41,324 nucleotides of DNA from Bacteroidia bacterium (GCA_016788185.1 JAEUTF010000195.1:1-41324); one strand, 5' to 3'. Positions 1 through 8,995 are shown, counted from the first letter of the stretch. Numbers and translations: made by a program. The notes: generated by a model from the letters alone, not told the origin.

Positions 1-432
1 GGAGAGAAAGAGGCCGGGATACACGGCATCGGCCAGGCAGAAAAACAGATACACACCGCCGTTAGCCCAAACCTGCATGGCATCGCGCGCTTTCCCCTGC
101 TTTTCATCACTGAGGACCGGATCTTTTTTCAGGATATTACCGGCCGCCACACTGCTTAGAAAGAAAAAGAGTAAGGGCAGGAGAAACATCCATCCGCAGA
201 AAAGGACCAGCAGGATGGCCATGCCTGCCGCCGAAACCGCACCGGCCTTGCTGAGCAGGTTTTTCCTGACTGTAAAAAAGTAAAACAATAAGGAGGCGGG
301 AAGGAGCAGGAGGGAGGTGAGTTCTTTTTCCAGATTGCTAAAATAGCCAATTCCTGTTTTTCCAGATACGGTTTGTCCCTGCCGGGGCGATGAGCATTTT
401 ACTCTCCCGCTTTCTGAAAAAATATCCCGCAC
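1..432 (-). CDS. DUF92 family integral membrane protein (partial, 3' end outside window)
   Basis: The minus strand is open from the window edge up to about position 432. The translation has hydrophobic segments and then the DUF92 signature region: a Lys-rich turn (ILKKDPVLSDEKQGKARD) followed by QVWANGGVYLFF. The RD...QVxANGGV pattern is typical of the family, which includes plant phytyl-phosphate kinase VTE6 and many uncharacterised bacterial proteins. The C-terminal half lies off the left edge. The start is uncertain. No ATG precedes the first membrane segment, and the only in-frame starts are GTG at 432 and a TTG near 288 inside the first hydrophobic segment; an in-frame stop lies just upstream of the GTG. 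The roughly 35 residues after the GTG do not look like the usual N-terminus. Family call fairly sure; start and function unsure. Confidence 0.7.
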   Translation of the reverse strand, partial: MRDIFSESGRVKCSSPRQGQTVSGKTGIGYFSNLEKELTSLLLLPASLLFYFFTVRKNLLSKAGAVSAAGMAILLVLFCGWMFLLPLLFFFLSSVAAGNILKKDPVLSDEKQGKARDAMQVWANGGVYLFFCLADAVYPGLFLS

Positions 433-470
433 CGTAGCATGGCGTCAGGGACGCTTTCGGCTGCCCGGTC

Positions 471-510
471 AAAAAAAACCGCCCTGTTCAGTGTAATGAA
501 CAGGGCGGTT
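471..510 (-). terminator. Rho-independent terminator of the porin gene
   Basis: A perfect 14-bp inverted repeat (477-490 with 497-510, 6-nt loop) lies 20 nt beyond the porin stop codon. On the minus strand it is followed by a run of Ts (plus-strand A run at 471-478). The strong stem and U tract make this a convincing intrinsic terminator separating the porin from the DUF92 gene. Confidence 0.9.
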
Positions 511-529
511 CGTTTCCGGACACGTTCGA

Positions 530-1780
530 TCAGAAATTCAACTGCGCCTGCAGACGGAGTAAACTGCCTTCCTGCAGGTTATCCTGTTTTTTAAAGTCTT
601 CAAAGCGACGGGAGGAGATGGTGTACATCGCCACCAGTTCGAATTGTTTGGCAGGCTGCCATTCCACTCCGATTTCATATTCGGTCACCCGGTAGCTGCG
701 GGCATCGAGTTCGTGCTTTTTTCCGCCTTTGTAATACTGGTAACGTCCGAAGGGAATCAGGATGTGATGGCCCAGCGCCGTTTTGTAGGACAGGGTTACA
801 TATCCGCCGTGCAGGTCGCGTACTTCAATGGAATCCGTCTCTTTGTTAAATTCCGGACCACGGCCTACATTGTATTCGGCCTGGATGCCGAAAGGCTTGG
901 GATAAAGAACAAATGAACCGGCCACGCGCTCGTCCGTGTATTCATTCTTTTCAGCCACCCGGGTGCCGGAGCTGAGCTGATCGGAAGGAATTACAAATTT
1001 TCCGGTATAGCCCTGTACGCCGGGTTCAATAATTTGTCCGCCAATCTGGAAAGGATACGTTAAGCGTCCTACGATGTGGGAGTTGTTGTTGAGTTCGGGT
1101 TTGTTGGCGGTCTGACCGTTGTACACACCAAAGCCAAAAATGCCGTAATCCCCCGAACCTTTCAAGCCATCGTTCACCAGGCTGGCATACAACTTACGTA
1201 CTTTTTCGGGGGCATAGTAGAACATACCGCCCAGGTCACGCTCATTGCTCAGGGCACTGTTGAGGGCGTCGTTCCGGTCGAGCGGAAGGCGATTCTGGCT
1301 GCTCTGAAGATTTTCAAAACCGAAGGGAATTTTGCTTTGTCCGAGCCGGATCCTGAATTCATTTTTCTTGTCGAGACCAACATCGAAGTAGGCATCCCTC
1401 AGCTGAGCGAACTGAAGGGAGGTGGAACTCGCCGAACTCGCAAAATCGGGTTGAATGTAAAAGTATACCTGTTTGTTGATCTGACCCGACCAGATGATGC
1501 GTACACGGCGGAGGAAAATGCCACCGTTATCACCCCAGCTTTTATCACACTGTTCGCATTTTAAGTCGGGGTTGGTTTCGAGCAGACGGTTGTATCGCAC
1601 CTGGACGTAGCCTCTGATCGACATGGACTCAAACCATTTTTTCGGAGCTTCTTTTTTTAAGGTGTCCTTTGCTTCCTGGGCGGTGGCGCTTTCCGGAGTA
1701 AGTACGGATGCCGTCAGAAGGGTGAACATAACAAGGATGGGGAAAAACCTCACAATGGGGTTTTGATTCCTGGCTGTCAT
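530..1780 (-). CDS. Phosphate-selective porin O/P family outer-membrane protein
   Basis: 416 residues. The N-terminus has a basic segment and a hydrophobic stretch ending in an Ala-rich site (SATAQEA), consistent with a Sec signal peptide. The mature part opens with an amphipathic beta segment (MSIRGYVQVRYNRLLE) and an FLRRVRI element, as in the OprP/OprO family (porin_O_P). Alternating aromatic/polar strands continue to the C-terminus, which ends in Phe as outer-membrane barrels usually do (LRLQAQLNF). Two Cys residues in a CEQC motif lie in an early loop. It probably forms a 16-stranded anion channel in the outer membrane. Whether it prefers phosphate, polyphosphate or another anion cannot be read from the sequence, and no pst or pho genes are adjacent. 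It is a single-gene unit with its own terminator and a long upstream region. Confidence 0.85.
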   Translation of the reverse strand: MTARNQNPIVRFFPILVMFTLLTASVLTPESATAQEAKDTLKKEAPKKWFESMSIRGYVQVRYNRLLETNPDLKCEQCDKSWGDNGGIFLRRVRIIWSGQINKQVYFYIQPDFASSASSTSLQFAQLRDAYFDVGLDKKNEFRIRLGQSKIPFGFENLQSSQNRLPLDRNDALNSALSNERDLGGMFYYAPEKVRKLYASLVNDGLKGSGDYGIFGFGVYNGQTANKPELNNNSHIVGRLTYPFQIGGQIIEPGVQGYTGKFVIPSDQLSSGTRVAEKNEYTDERVAGSFVLYPKPFGIQAEYNVGRGPEFNKETDSIEVRDLHGGYVTLSYKTALGHHILIPFGRYQYYKGGKKHELDARSYRVTEYEIGVEWQPAKQFELVAMYTISSRRFEDFKKQDNLQEGSLLRLQAQLNF

Positions 1781-1963
1781 GATTGTTTTAATATTAGGTT
1801 TAGGTTATGGATCGGATTTTACTGTTTCGTAAGGTTTATTGGCAGACATTGTGAATGAGTAATTTACAGTGTACCTGCACGTGCATCCGCTCGGATAGTA
1901 CCCGTTTTATCCGGTGTATTGCGCCGGCAAAGTACTTAACAATAAATTAAACATTCCATAACT

Positions 1964-1984
1964 AAAATCATTGGTAATGATTTT
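1964..1984. promoter_or_regulatory. Candidate operator palindrome upstream of the porin
   Basis: AAAATCATT and AATGATTTT form a perfect 9-bp inverted repeat with a 3-nt spacer. It lies about 185 nt upstream of the porin ATG and about 30 nt upstream of the candidate -7 box TACTTTG (minus strand, 1935-1929). The spacing would suit a regulator binding near the promoter. The ATCATT/AATGAT half sites resemble Fur-superfamily half sites, but the order is inverted relative to the classic box, so the regulator is unknown. Confidence 0.35.
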
Positions 1985-2349
1985 TTAAAAAAGCGCCGAA
2001 AAAATTAAGGTTAACTTAACATTGAAAGGATTTGTGTCCTTCAGCGAAGCGGCGGCGGCGATTGACCGTTCCAAATTGACCGGAGTGATACCATTACGCT
2101 GAACCCCAACTTTTCGATCAGGACGGAGCAGACAGAAGCAATCTGAGCGTCAAATGTCATTCAGCCCGGGAGCCTCGTTTTTCGTCGGATCAAATGGTGT
2201 TTTGTTGAGTGAAAAAAGAGGACGATAAACTGGTCGCTTCTCACCCGGCCAGCACGGGATGATGATGCAGGCGATCGCTTTGAATAAATGTATGCCGCCC
2301 GGAATCGGAAAAAGATGCATACAGGCTGCGGTACTCCCAAGGGGGGGAT

Positions 2350-2371
2350 CAAGTCCGGGGGCCGGACCTTG
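2350..2371 (-). terminator. Weak hairpin after fadA
   Basis: A 9-bp stem with one bulged base (2350-2358 with 2362-2371, 3-nt loop) lies 8 nt after the fadA stop. On the minus strand it is followed by a C run rather than a T run, so it may only stabilise the 3' end or act with Rho. Confidence 0.3.
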
Positions 2372-2379
2372 AATAGAGC

Positions 2380-3561
2380 TTAACTGATCCTCTCAAAAAT
2401 TCCGGCCGCTCCCTGTCCGGTGCCCACGCACATGGTGACCATGCCGTATTTCTGTTTGCGTGCCTCGAGTTCATTCATGACCTGAACGGTGAGTTTGCCG
2501 CCGGTACAGCCCAGGGGATGTCCTAACGCGATGGCCCCTCCGTTTACATTCACTTTTTCTTCGTTGAGTCCGAGGGTTCGGATGATGGCCAGGCTTTGGG
2601 AAGCAAAGGCCTCGTTGAGCTCAATAAGGTCCATGTCGTCCTGCTTCAGGCCGCATTGTTTTAATACTGCCGGGATGGCTTTCACCGGCCCGATGCCCAT
2701 GATCCGCGGTTCAACGCCTGCCACGGCATAGCCTGCAAAACGGAGTCGGGGAGTGGCCTGGAGCCGCTTGAGCATACTTTCAGAAACAACCAGCACAAAG
2801 GCGGCACCATCGCTGGTTTGAGAACTGTTGCCTGCGGTCACCGAGCCTCTGGCATCAAAAACCGGCTTGAGCGAAGCCAGCTTTTCAAGTGAGGTATCGG
2901 CACGGGCGCCTTCATCGGTATGGGCAATGCTTTCACGATGCTGCTTTTTTTCATTGGCATCGAGGTAGGTCTCGCGGATGGTGATTGGAACGATCTGGCT
3001 TTTGAAGGCGCCGCTGCTGATGGCTTTGATGGCTTTCTGGTGCGAACGGTAGGAAAAGGCGTCCTGGTCTTCGCGGCTGACATTATATTCATTCGCCACC
3101 GCCTCCGCGGTGAGACCCATGCCCCAGTAATAGTCGGGATGTGCTTTGGCCAGATCGTAATTGGGCACAATGCGCCATCCTCCGAAAGGAATCGGACTCA
3201 TGCACTCGGCACCGCCTGCCAGGATGCAATCGGCGAGCCCCGCCTTTATTTTGGCTGCCGCAATGGCAATGGTCTCAAGTCCGGAGGCACAGTAGCGGTT
3301 TACCGTCATGCCGGGCACCTTGTCGGTATCCAGTCCCATCAGGGAAATCATACGGCCCATGTTGAGCCCTTGTTCGGCTTCCGGGGTGGCATTGCCTACT
3401 ATGACATCGTCAATCCATTCTTTTTCCAATCCCGGAACGGAGTCCACCAAATGCCTGATGACCGAAACAGCCAGGTCATCCGGGCGGGTAAAGCGAAACA
3501 TCCCCCGCGGGGCTTTCCCCACAGCGCTTCGGAATCCGGTCAGTATATAAGCTTCAGGCAT
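2380..3561 (-). CDS. fadA: Acetyl-CoA C-acyltransferase (3-ketoacyl-CoA thiolase)
   Basis: 393 residues, normal for the family. It cleaves 3-ketoacyl-CoA with CoA to give acetyl-CoA and a shortened acyl-CoA, the last step of beta-oxidation. The three catalytic residues are visible: Cys91 in [10 protein letters not shown] (acyl acceptor), His348 in [11 protein letters not shown], and Cys378 in CVGTGQG. NEAFA and the Gly-rich C-terminal motif are also intact. A biosynthetic acetyl-CoA acetyltransferase is a possible alternative, but the nearby FadN-type gene favours a degradative role. A terminator lies just upstream (3655-3684), so it probably has its own promoter rather than reading through from the genes before it. 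Confidence 0.93.
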   Translation of the reverse strand: MPEAYILTGFRSAVGKAPRGMFRFTRPDDLAVSVIRHLVDSVPGLEKEWIDDVIVGNATPEAEQGLNMGRMISLMGLDTDKVPGMTVNRYCASGLETIAIAAAKIKAGLADCILAGGAECMSPIPFGGWRIVPNYDLAKAHPDYYWGMGLTAEAVANEYNVSREDQDAFSYRSHQKAIKAISSGAFKSQIVPITIRETYLDANEKKQHRESIAHTDEGARADTSLEKLASLKPVFDARGSVTAGNSSQTSDGAAFVLVVSESMLKRLQATPRLRFAGYAVAGVEPRIMGIGPVKAIPAVLKQCGLKQDDMDLIELNEAFASQSLAIIRTLGLNEEKVNVNGGAIALGHPLGCTGGKLTVQVMNELEARKQKYGMVTMCVGTGQGAAGIFERIS

Positions 3562-3654
3562 GGCGTGATAGTTTACAACGAAAGTAAGAATTAAGGTGCC
3601 GTAAAGCAGTTTGCTTTCTCTGTAAAATGCAGGAATTATGCACAGGGCAATGCA

Positions 3655-3684
3655 TAAAAAAATCCCGCGCGATGGCGGGATTTT
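3655..3684 (-). terminator. Rho-independent terminator of the MORN-repeat gene
   Basis: A 10-bp stem (3659-3668 with 3675-3684, 6-nt loop) begins 4 nt after the stop of the MORN gene and runs into a T tract on the minus strand (A run 3656-3662 on the plus strand). It separates that gene from fadA. Confidence 0.85.
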
Positions 3685-3688
3685 CCTT

Positions 3689-4357
3689 TTATTTTTTCTT
3701 GCTGGTATCGACCGGCGCCGGGTTGTTCAGGGGGGGCGCGGCTTTCTTCAGACTATCGTTGGCTGCGGTACCGCCTGCACCGGGTTTGCCGGCATTTTTC
3801 TTGGCCTCCGCTGCTTTCTTGGCCGCTTCTGCCTTCTTGGCTTCTTCGGCGGCGGCTTTCAGGTCCACACCGTCTTTATAAGAGGAGGCTCCGATCAGCT
3901 GTCCTTTGCGGTTAAACGTTCTCCACTCTCCGTCGCGTTTGTTGTTTTTATAAAATCCTTCGGAGGCTACTTCGCCGTCTTCGTAGTATTTGGTCCACTT
4001 GCCGTCTTTCTTGTTGGCAATGTATTCACCTTCCTGTTTTATCTGTCCGCTGTAAAAATACCGCTTGTAAATGCCCTCTTTGATGCCGTTCTGGTATTCC
4101 TGCTCTTCCATCACCTTGCCGTATGGATAAAAACGCCGGCTGATACCGTGTCGCTTGTCATTTACATATTCCACTTCATTGATCAGGTCGCCAAGGGAGT
4201 TGTAAGTGCGCCATACGCCTTGTTTTTGCCCGAGTTCATCGGATTTATTGCGGTGTTTTTCTCTACCGGGTGCGTATTTTGGTTTTTCTTCTGTTTGAGC
4301 GCTTACGAACAAGGGTAAGGTAAACAGAACGAGGAACAGGGTACTCCAACGTTTCAT
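3689..4357 (-). CDS. Exported MORN-repeat protein (YwqK-like)
   Basis: 222 residues. A signal peptide (about residues 1-20, ending FVSAQ) is followed by roughly five tandem MORN_2-type units, each of the form G-x-W/Y-x-x-Y/F-x-x-x-G-x-x-x-x-E, for example KDGKWTKYYEDGEVASEGFY and RDGEWRTFNRKGQL. The last 60 residues are a low-complexity tail of Ala/Lys and then Pro/Asn with a Lys-rich end. Database entries for such proteins are often labelled 'toxin-antitoxin system YwqK antitoxin', but nothing nearby looks like a toxin and the protein is exported. MORN repeats in other proteins contact membranes or partner proteins. It lies 36 nt after the FadN-type gene on the same strand and is followed by a terminator, so the two may share a transcript. 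Function unknown. Confidence 0.85.
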   Translation of the reverse strand: MKRWSTLFLVLFTLPLFVSAQTEEKPKYAPGREKHRNKSDELGQKQGVWRTYNSLGDLINEVEYVNDKRHGISRRFYPYGKVMEEQEYQNGIKEGIYKRYFYSGQIKQEGEYIANKKDGKWTKYYEDGEVASEGFYKNNKRDGEWRTFNRKGQLIGASSYKDGVDLKAAAEEAKKAEAAKKAAEAKKNAGKPGAGGTAANDSLKKAAPPLNNPAPVDTSKKK

Positions 4358-4393
4358 GCGAGTCAGGATTACTTGGCTAAAATAATAACTAAT

Positions 4394-6796
4394 TTAATTC
4401 CTCAGGGCTTTTCCGGTGTTCAATATTGACTGAATTCTTTCAAGGGTCTTCTTTTCACCGCACAGGGAAAGGAATGCTTCTCTTTCCAAATCAAGCAAAT
4501 ACTGTTCCGAAACAAGGGTTGGAGCGCTTAAATCTCCCCCGCAAAGGATGTAGCCGAGTTTCTGACTGATCAATTGATCGTGTTCGCTGATATAGTGTCC
4601 GGACAGCATGCTGTTGGCGCCCACCCAAACGATGCCCAGGCCACTTTTTCCGAGCACCCGGATGTCTTTTCGGACCTGAGGCGCTGTGTAGCCGGCTTCG
4701 CTCAGCTCCAAAACCGCTTTTTTGGCATCAGCCAGCAGGCGCGTTTTGTTGAGGCTTACCTCGTCAAGTCCCGGCCGGAGGATGCCCAGGTCGTAGGCCT
4801 CTGCGGCGGAGGTGGAGACTTTGGCCTGTCCGATGGTGAGAAAACGTTCCCGGAGGGCGTTGATCTCGATGTCACCGTCCCTGAAGCTGTCCGAAAGGCG
4901 CAAGGCAAACTCTTTGGTGCCGCCGCCGCCGGGTATCAGCCCCACTCCAAATTCCACCATGCCGGTATACAGTTCGGCGTGAGCCTGAACCTTGTCGGCG
5001 TGAAGGGTCATTTCGCAGCCTCCGCCCAGGCTGAGGCCAAATGGCGCCACCACTACCGGGATAGAGGAATAACGTACCCGCATATTCATGCGCTGAAACA
5101 TTCGGATGGCCATGTCGATTTCATCCCATTCCTGTTCAATGGCCATCATGAAAACCATGGCCAGGTTGGCGCCGGCACTGAAATTAGCGCCTTCGTTGCC
5201 GATCACCAGTCCGCGAAATCCGGCTTCGGCGAGGTCGATGGCCTTGTTGACACCCTGAACGACTTCCCCGCCGATGGTATTCATCTTGGTCTTGAACTCA
5301 CAGCATAAAACATCGTCACCGAGGTCGATTATGTTGCATCCGCTGTTGCTCCAGACGGTTTTGGAGGAGCGGATCGTGGGCAAAATGACATACGCGTCCT
5401 GCCCGGGTATCAGACGATAGGATTTGGAGGGAATGTCGTAATAGTACTTTTTGCCGTTTTCGGTTTTGTAAAAGGCAGGACACCCTGCTGCCAGCATCTC
5501 GTAAACCCAGGGCGCCGCCTTCATGCCTTCTTTTTCCATGACCTGGCAAAATCCTTCCACGCCGAGGAGATCCCAGCTTTCAAAGGGGCCTTTCTCCCAG
5601 CCGAAACCGGCTTCCATGGCCGCGTCGATGCGGTATACTTCGTCGGCTATTTCGGGGATCCGCTCAGAAACATACCTGAAAAGTCCGCTGAAGGTGGCAC
5701 GGTAAAATGCACCGGCCTGATCCTTTCCCGCAAGGAGGACCGGCATCCGCAGCGCCAGGTCGTCTATGTTTTTCGTTTGTTCCAGTGTGGCAAAACGACT
5801 TTTTTTCTGCGGCCGGTATTCGAGGCTTCCCAGGTCTAGGGCGAGGATTTCAGATTTCCCGTCTTCTCCCTTCACCTTTTTATAAAAGCCTTGTTTGGTT
5901 TTATCTCCGAGCCATTTGTTTTCCACCATTCGGGAAACATAGGCCGGGAGTTTGAAATAGTCCTTCAGGCTGTCGTCTTTCAGACCGGCACTGAGGCCGT
6001 TGGCTACATGCACCAGGGTATCGAGGCCCACTACGTCGCAGGTGCGAAAGGTGGCGGATTTGGGACGACCCAGAACAGGGCCGCTCAGTTTATCCACCTC
6101 TTCTACGGTCAGACCCAGCTTTTCAACCAGGTGGAACAGGTACATGATGCCAAAAATACCGATGCGGTTGGCGATGAATGCAGGGGTGTCTTTGCAGCGT
6201 ACCGTGGTTTTTCCGAGAAACAGATCGCCATAATGTTCGAGAAAGCGGAGTACATCGGGGTCGGTTTGTTTTCCGGGGATAATCTCCAGGAGCCGCAGGT
6301 AACGGGGGGGATTGAAGAAATGGGTGCCACAGAAATGTTTCCGGAAGTCATCGCTGCGGCCTTCTTCCATCAGCTGAACCGGTATTCCGGAGGTGTTGGT
6401 GGTGACAAGGGCCCCGGCTTTGCGGTAGCGCTCCACTTTTTCAAACACCGACTTTTTAACATCAAGGCGTTCCACCACCGCTTCCAGGATCCAGTCACAG
6501 TCCGCGATTTCATGAAAATGATCTTCGAAATTGCCGGTGCGTATCCGTGATGCATAGGATTTCCTGTACAGCGCGGCTGGATTGGCCTTTAAAGTAGCTT
6601 CGAATGCTTTGTTTACAATCCTGTTTCGTACGGCCGGATCATTAAGGCTTAGACCGGCTGCCGTTTCTTCGGGGCTGAGTTCAGCGGGACATATGTCGAG
6701 GAGTAAAACGCTGACACCGGCATTCGCGAAATGACAGGCGATTCTCGAGCCCATGATTCCGGAGCCCAACACGGCTACTTTGTTGATTTTACGCAT
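4394..6796 (-). CDS. fadN: 3-hydroxyacyl-CoA dehydrogenase / enoyl-CoA hydratase (FadN type)
   Basis: 800 residues from the preferred start, the ATG before RKINKVAVLGSGIMGSRIA; the frame extends 17 codons further upstream, but the extra residues do not fit the family. The dehydrogenase comes first: Rossmann motif GSGIMG at about residues 10-15, the catalytic His motif GTHFFNP, then two 3HCDH C-terminal domains to about 470. The hydratase (crotonase fold) follows: oxyanion region ANFSAGANL, Glu595 in GGGCE and Glu615 in MVEFGVGLIPG, the 20-residue spacing of the catalytic glutamates in FadB. Dehydrogenase-then-hydratase order is that of Bacillus FadN, the reverse of E. coli FadB. It converts enoyl-CoA through 3-hydroxyacyl-CoA to 3-ketoacyl-CoA, the substrate of the nearby thiolase. 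No acyl-CoA dehydrogenase gene is adjacent. Confidence 0.9.
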   Translation of the reverse strand: MRKINKVAVLGSGIMGSRIACHFANAGVSVLLLDICPAELSPEETAAGLSLNDPAVRNRIVNKAFEATLKANPAALYRKSYASRIRTGNFEDHFHEIADCDWILEAVVERLDVKKSVFEKVERYRKAGALVTTNTSGIPVQLMEEGRSDDFRKHFCGTHFFNPPRYLRLLEIIPGKQTDPDVLRFLEHYGDLFLGKTTVRCKDTPAFIANRIGIFGIMYLFHLVEKLGLTVEEVDKLSGPVLGRPKSATFRTCDVVGLDTLVHVANGLSAGLKDDSLKDYFKLPAYVSRMVENKWLGDKTKQGFYKKVKGEDGKSEILALDLGSLEYRPQKKSRFATLEQTKNIDDLALRMPVLLAGKDQAGAFYRATFSGLFRYVSERIPEIADEVYRIDAAMEAGFGWEKGPFESWDLLGVEGFCQVMEKEGMKAAPWVYEMLAAGCPAFYKTENGKKYYYDIPSKSYRLIPGQDAYVILPTIRSSKTVWSNSGCNIIDLGDDVLCCEFKTKMNTIGGEVVQGVNKAIDLAEAGFRGLVIGNEGANFSAGANLAMVFMMAIEQEWDEIDMAIRMFQRMNMRVRYSSIPVVVAPFGLSLGGGCEMTLHADKVQAHAELYTGMVEFGVGLIPGGGGTKEFALRLSDSFRDGDIEINALRERFLTIGQAKVSTSAAEAYDLGILRPGLDEVSLNKTRLLADAKKAVLELSEAGYTAPQVRKDIRVLGKSGLGIVWVGANSMLSGHYISEHDQLISQKLGYILCGGDLSAPTLVSEQYLLDLEREAFLSLCGEKKTLERIQSILNTGKALRN

Positions 6797-6875
6797 AAGG
6801 CTTTGTTCAAGGAAAAGGGTAGGCCAAATTAAGACGAATTCAATCACCGCATGCCGTGCGCGGGCTTCCTTTTAT

Positions 6876-6909
6876 CAACAAAAAAAGCGCAAACCCGGTT
6901 TGCGCTTTT
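6876..6909 (-). terminator. Rho-independent terminator of the S9 peptidase gene
   Basis: An 11-bp perfect stem (6883-6893 with 6899-6909, 5-nt loop) lies 17 nt after the peptidase stop. Its T-rich arm continues into a short T tract on the minus strand. Confidence 0.85.
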
Positions 6910-6926
6910 CAAAGGTTTAAGATAGC

Positions 6927-8861
6927 TTATCTTTCTGCAGGACTCATCTTTAAAACAGGTCGCTGTTCCGACATGTTTCCAATGTGCTCGCTGAGGAAAT
7001 TTTCCATAGCACTGTAAAACTCGAATTTGTTCTCTTCATTACGGAAACCATGTCCTTCGTTGTCCTTTACCATGTATTTAACGGTGACGTTCTTCTTCTT
7101 CAGCGCTTCCACCATCTGATCGCTTTCGTTTTTGTTGACACGGGGATCTTTGGCGCCCTGGGCGATGAACAGCGGACATTTGATGTTGTCCACATTGTAA
7201 ACCGGTGAGTACTTACGCATCATGGCAGAATCTGCCGGGTCGCTGGGGTCGCCCACCATGGTGTACATCATCTGCAGGTAGGGTTTCCAATAGGGGGGGA
7301 TGGTATTCATGAAGGTAAAGAGATTGGAAACTCCGACATAATCCACGCCGCAGGCATAGAGGTCGGGGGTGTAAGTGATACCGGCCAGCGTGGCATATCC
7401 ACCGTACGAAGCGCCATAGATGGCAATCCGTTTACGGTCTGCAATACCGGTTTTGATCAGCCACTCCACACCGTCGGTGATATCATTCTGCATGGCCTGT
7501 CCCCACTGCTTGAAAGAAGACTCCCAGAATTCACGGCCATAGCCGGTGCTGCCTCTGAAATTCATCTGCAGGACGGCATAGCCCTTATTGGCCAGGAATT
7601 GCACCTCCGGGTTCCAGCCCCAGCTGTCGCGTGCCCAGGGGCCTCCGTGCGGATTGATCACCACCGGAAGATTGCGTCCTTCTTTCAGGCCTCTGGGAAT
7701 GGTCAGGTAACCGTTGATGGTTTTACCGTCGCGGGCGGTATAGGCTATGGGCTGCATTTCACACATATCGTCTTCAACAATCCAGGGACTGATGTCGTGC
7801 AGCTTGCTGAGTTTATCCGTGGTTTTATCGTAGTAGTAATAAGCGCCGAGGCTGCGATCGCTGTACGTTCGTACCAGGTACTTGTCTTCGTTCCGGTTAT
7901 GGCTGGTGAGCGCCACCCGGTAGCCTTTCAGTTCCGCTTTGAGGCGGGCATACATTTTTCCGGTTTCTTCATCCAGAAAGTGATAGTCGTATTTATCGGT
8001 TTCAATGCCCACGGTGGTCAGCACCTTGCGTTTGCGTGAGAAGCCAAGATCGCTTACATCTACCTCTTTGTGCTCGTAAATGACATTTTCCTCTTTGCCG
8101 GTTTCAGTGTTCAGCAATACGATGGCCTGTTTGTCGCGCCCAAGATTGGTCGATACATAAAGGTTCTTGTTGTCGAATGAAAAAAACAAGGGTTGCACCG
8201 TTTCCCGGAAACTGGTGCTGAGCAGCGTTTTAAATTCATCGCTTTCTTTTTCACGAACCATCAGGCTGGTTTCTACCCCATCGGTGGTGGTAGCGGCGCG
8301 GATGGCGCCTTTGTGATCGGTCACCCAGCCCGAAATGTTGCCGGGATTTTTGGCGACCATTTTCAGGTCGCCGGTTTTAATATTCAGCCGGTAAACATCG
8401 AAAACTTCGGGATTGTCCTTGTTCATTTCTACGAGTACTTCATCCGGAAAATCCTCTAGGGCATCGGTAATCGTCACCCGTACGCCTTTAAAGGGCGTCA
8501 GGTCTTTTTCGGTTTTGCCGTCGGTGGTGGCCAGAAAGAGGTGGAAGTTTTCGTCCCCGCCAAAGTCGCGGATATAAATCAGGCTCCCGTTGTTTTTCCA
8601 GAAATAGCCGTTGATGTCGCGGTCGCTGAGGCTTGTGATGCGGATGGCCGTTTCGTCGGCAGCGCCGATTTTCCTGACATGGATGTTCATCCGCTTGTTC
8701 CATGGGGCCAGGTAACTCAGCATATCCCCGTCGGGTGAAATCTGAAACCTGGTTTTTTCGGCATTACGGAAAAAGTCCTGTACCTGGTACTTCTTCGATT
8801 GGGCCGGAAGTGATGTCGATACGGCTACGAGTAAAACGATAGCCCATAATTTTTTAAACAT
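6927..8861 (-). CDS. Exported S9 family peptidase (prolyl oligopeptidase / acylaminoacyl-peptidase type)
   Basis: 644 residues. The signal peptide is MFKKLWAIVLLVAVSTSLPAQ, so the enzyme works in the periplasm or at the cell surface. Residues of about 30-370 form the beta-propeller that gates access. About 385-630 form the alpha/beta hydrolase domain, with Ser485 in YGASYGGYA, Asp572 in GAKDPRVN and His604 in EGHGF, a complete catalytic triad. HGGPWARD supplies the oxyanion-hole segment. It should cut short peptides; whether after Pro (dipeptidyl peptidase) or as an acylaminoacyl peptidase is not clear. It is transcribed alone, with its own terminator. Confidence 0.9.
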   Translation of the reverse strand: MFKKLWAIVLLVAVSTSLPAQSKKYQVQDFFRNAEKTRFQISPDGDMLSYLAPWNKRMNIHVRKIGAADETAIRITSLSDRDINGYFWKNNGSLIYIRDFGGDENFHLFLATTDGKTEKDLTPFKGVRVTITDALEDFPDEVLVEMNKDNPEVFDVYRLNIKTGDLKMVAKNPGNISGWVTDHKGAIRAATTTDGVETSLMVREKESDEFKTLLSTSFRETVQPLFFSFDNKNLYVSTNLGRDKQAIVLLNTETGKEENVIYEHKEVDVSDLGFSRKRKVLTTVGIETDKYDYHFLDEETGKMYARLKAELKGYRVALTSHNRNEDKYLVRTYSDRSLGAYYYYDKTTDKLSKLHDISPWIVEDDMCEMQPIAYTARDGKTINGYLTIPRGLKEGRNLPVVINPHGGPWARDSWGWNPEVQFLANKGYAVLQMNFRGSTGYGREFWESSFKQWGQAMQNDITDGVEWLIKTGIADRKRIAIYGASYGGYATLAGITYTPDLYACGVDYVGVSNLFTFMNTIPPYWKPYLQMMYTMVGDPSDPADSAMMRKYSPVYNVDNIKCPLFIAQGAKDPRVNKNESDQMVEALKKKNVTVKYMVKDNEGHGFRNEENKFEFYSAMENFLSEHIGNMSEQRPVLKMSPAER

Positions 8862-8995
8862 ATGCTGGTTTTTGTTGGTGCTAAATTAAGGGAATCGGGC
8901 GTAGTACGGGCACAATTTCCCTGGAGCGCTCTAAATGACTGATGGAATGAGCGTTTGGAATTATGAACGAATGAAGGAATGTCCGGTTTTTCCTT

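Larger units (their letters stand above)
1781..2379. other. Intergenic region upstream of the porin, no gene seen
   Basis: About 600 nt between the porin start and the fadA stop. The porin-proximal part is AT-rich. It holds a minus-strand TACTTTG element (1929-1935), which could be a variant -7 box, and a palindrome at 1964-1984. The rest contains only short open frames with unconvincing composition, a run of seven Gs (2341-2347) and a hairpin just after fadA. I see no recognisable gene or gene remnant. Confidence 0.6.

Noticed and set aside
2161-2352. A 63-codon minus-strand open frame in the porin-fadA gap
   Set aside because: It begins in a homopolymer G run, has unbiased composition and resembles no family.
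3689-4357. A toxin-antitoxin system (from the usual YwqK antitoxin label of MORN proteins)
   Set aside because: The protein is exported, and no toxin-like gene is adjacent.
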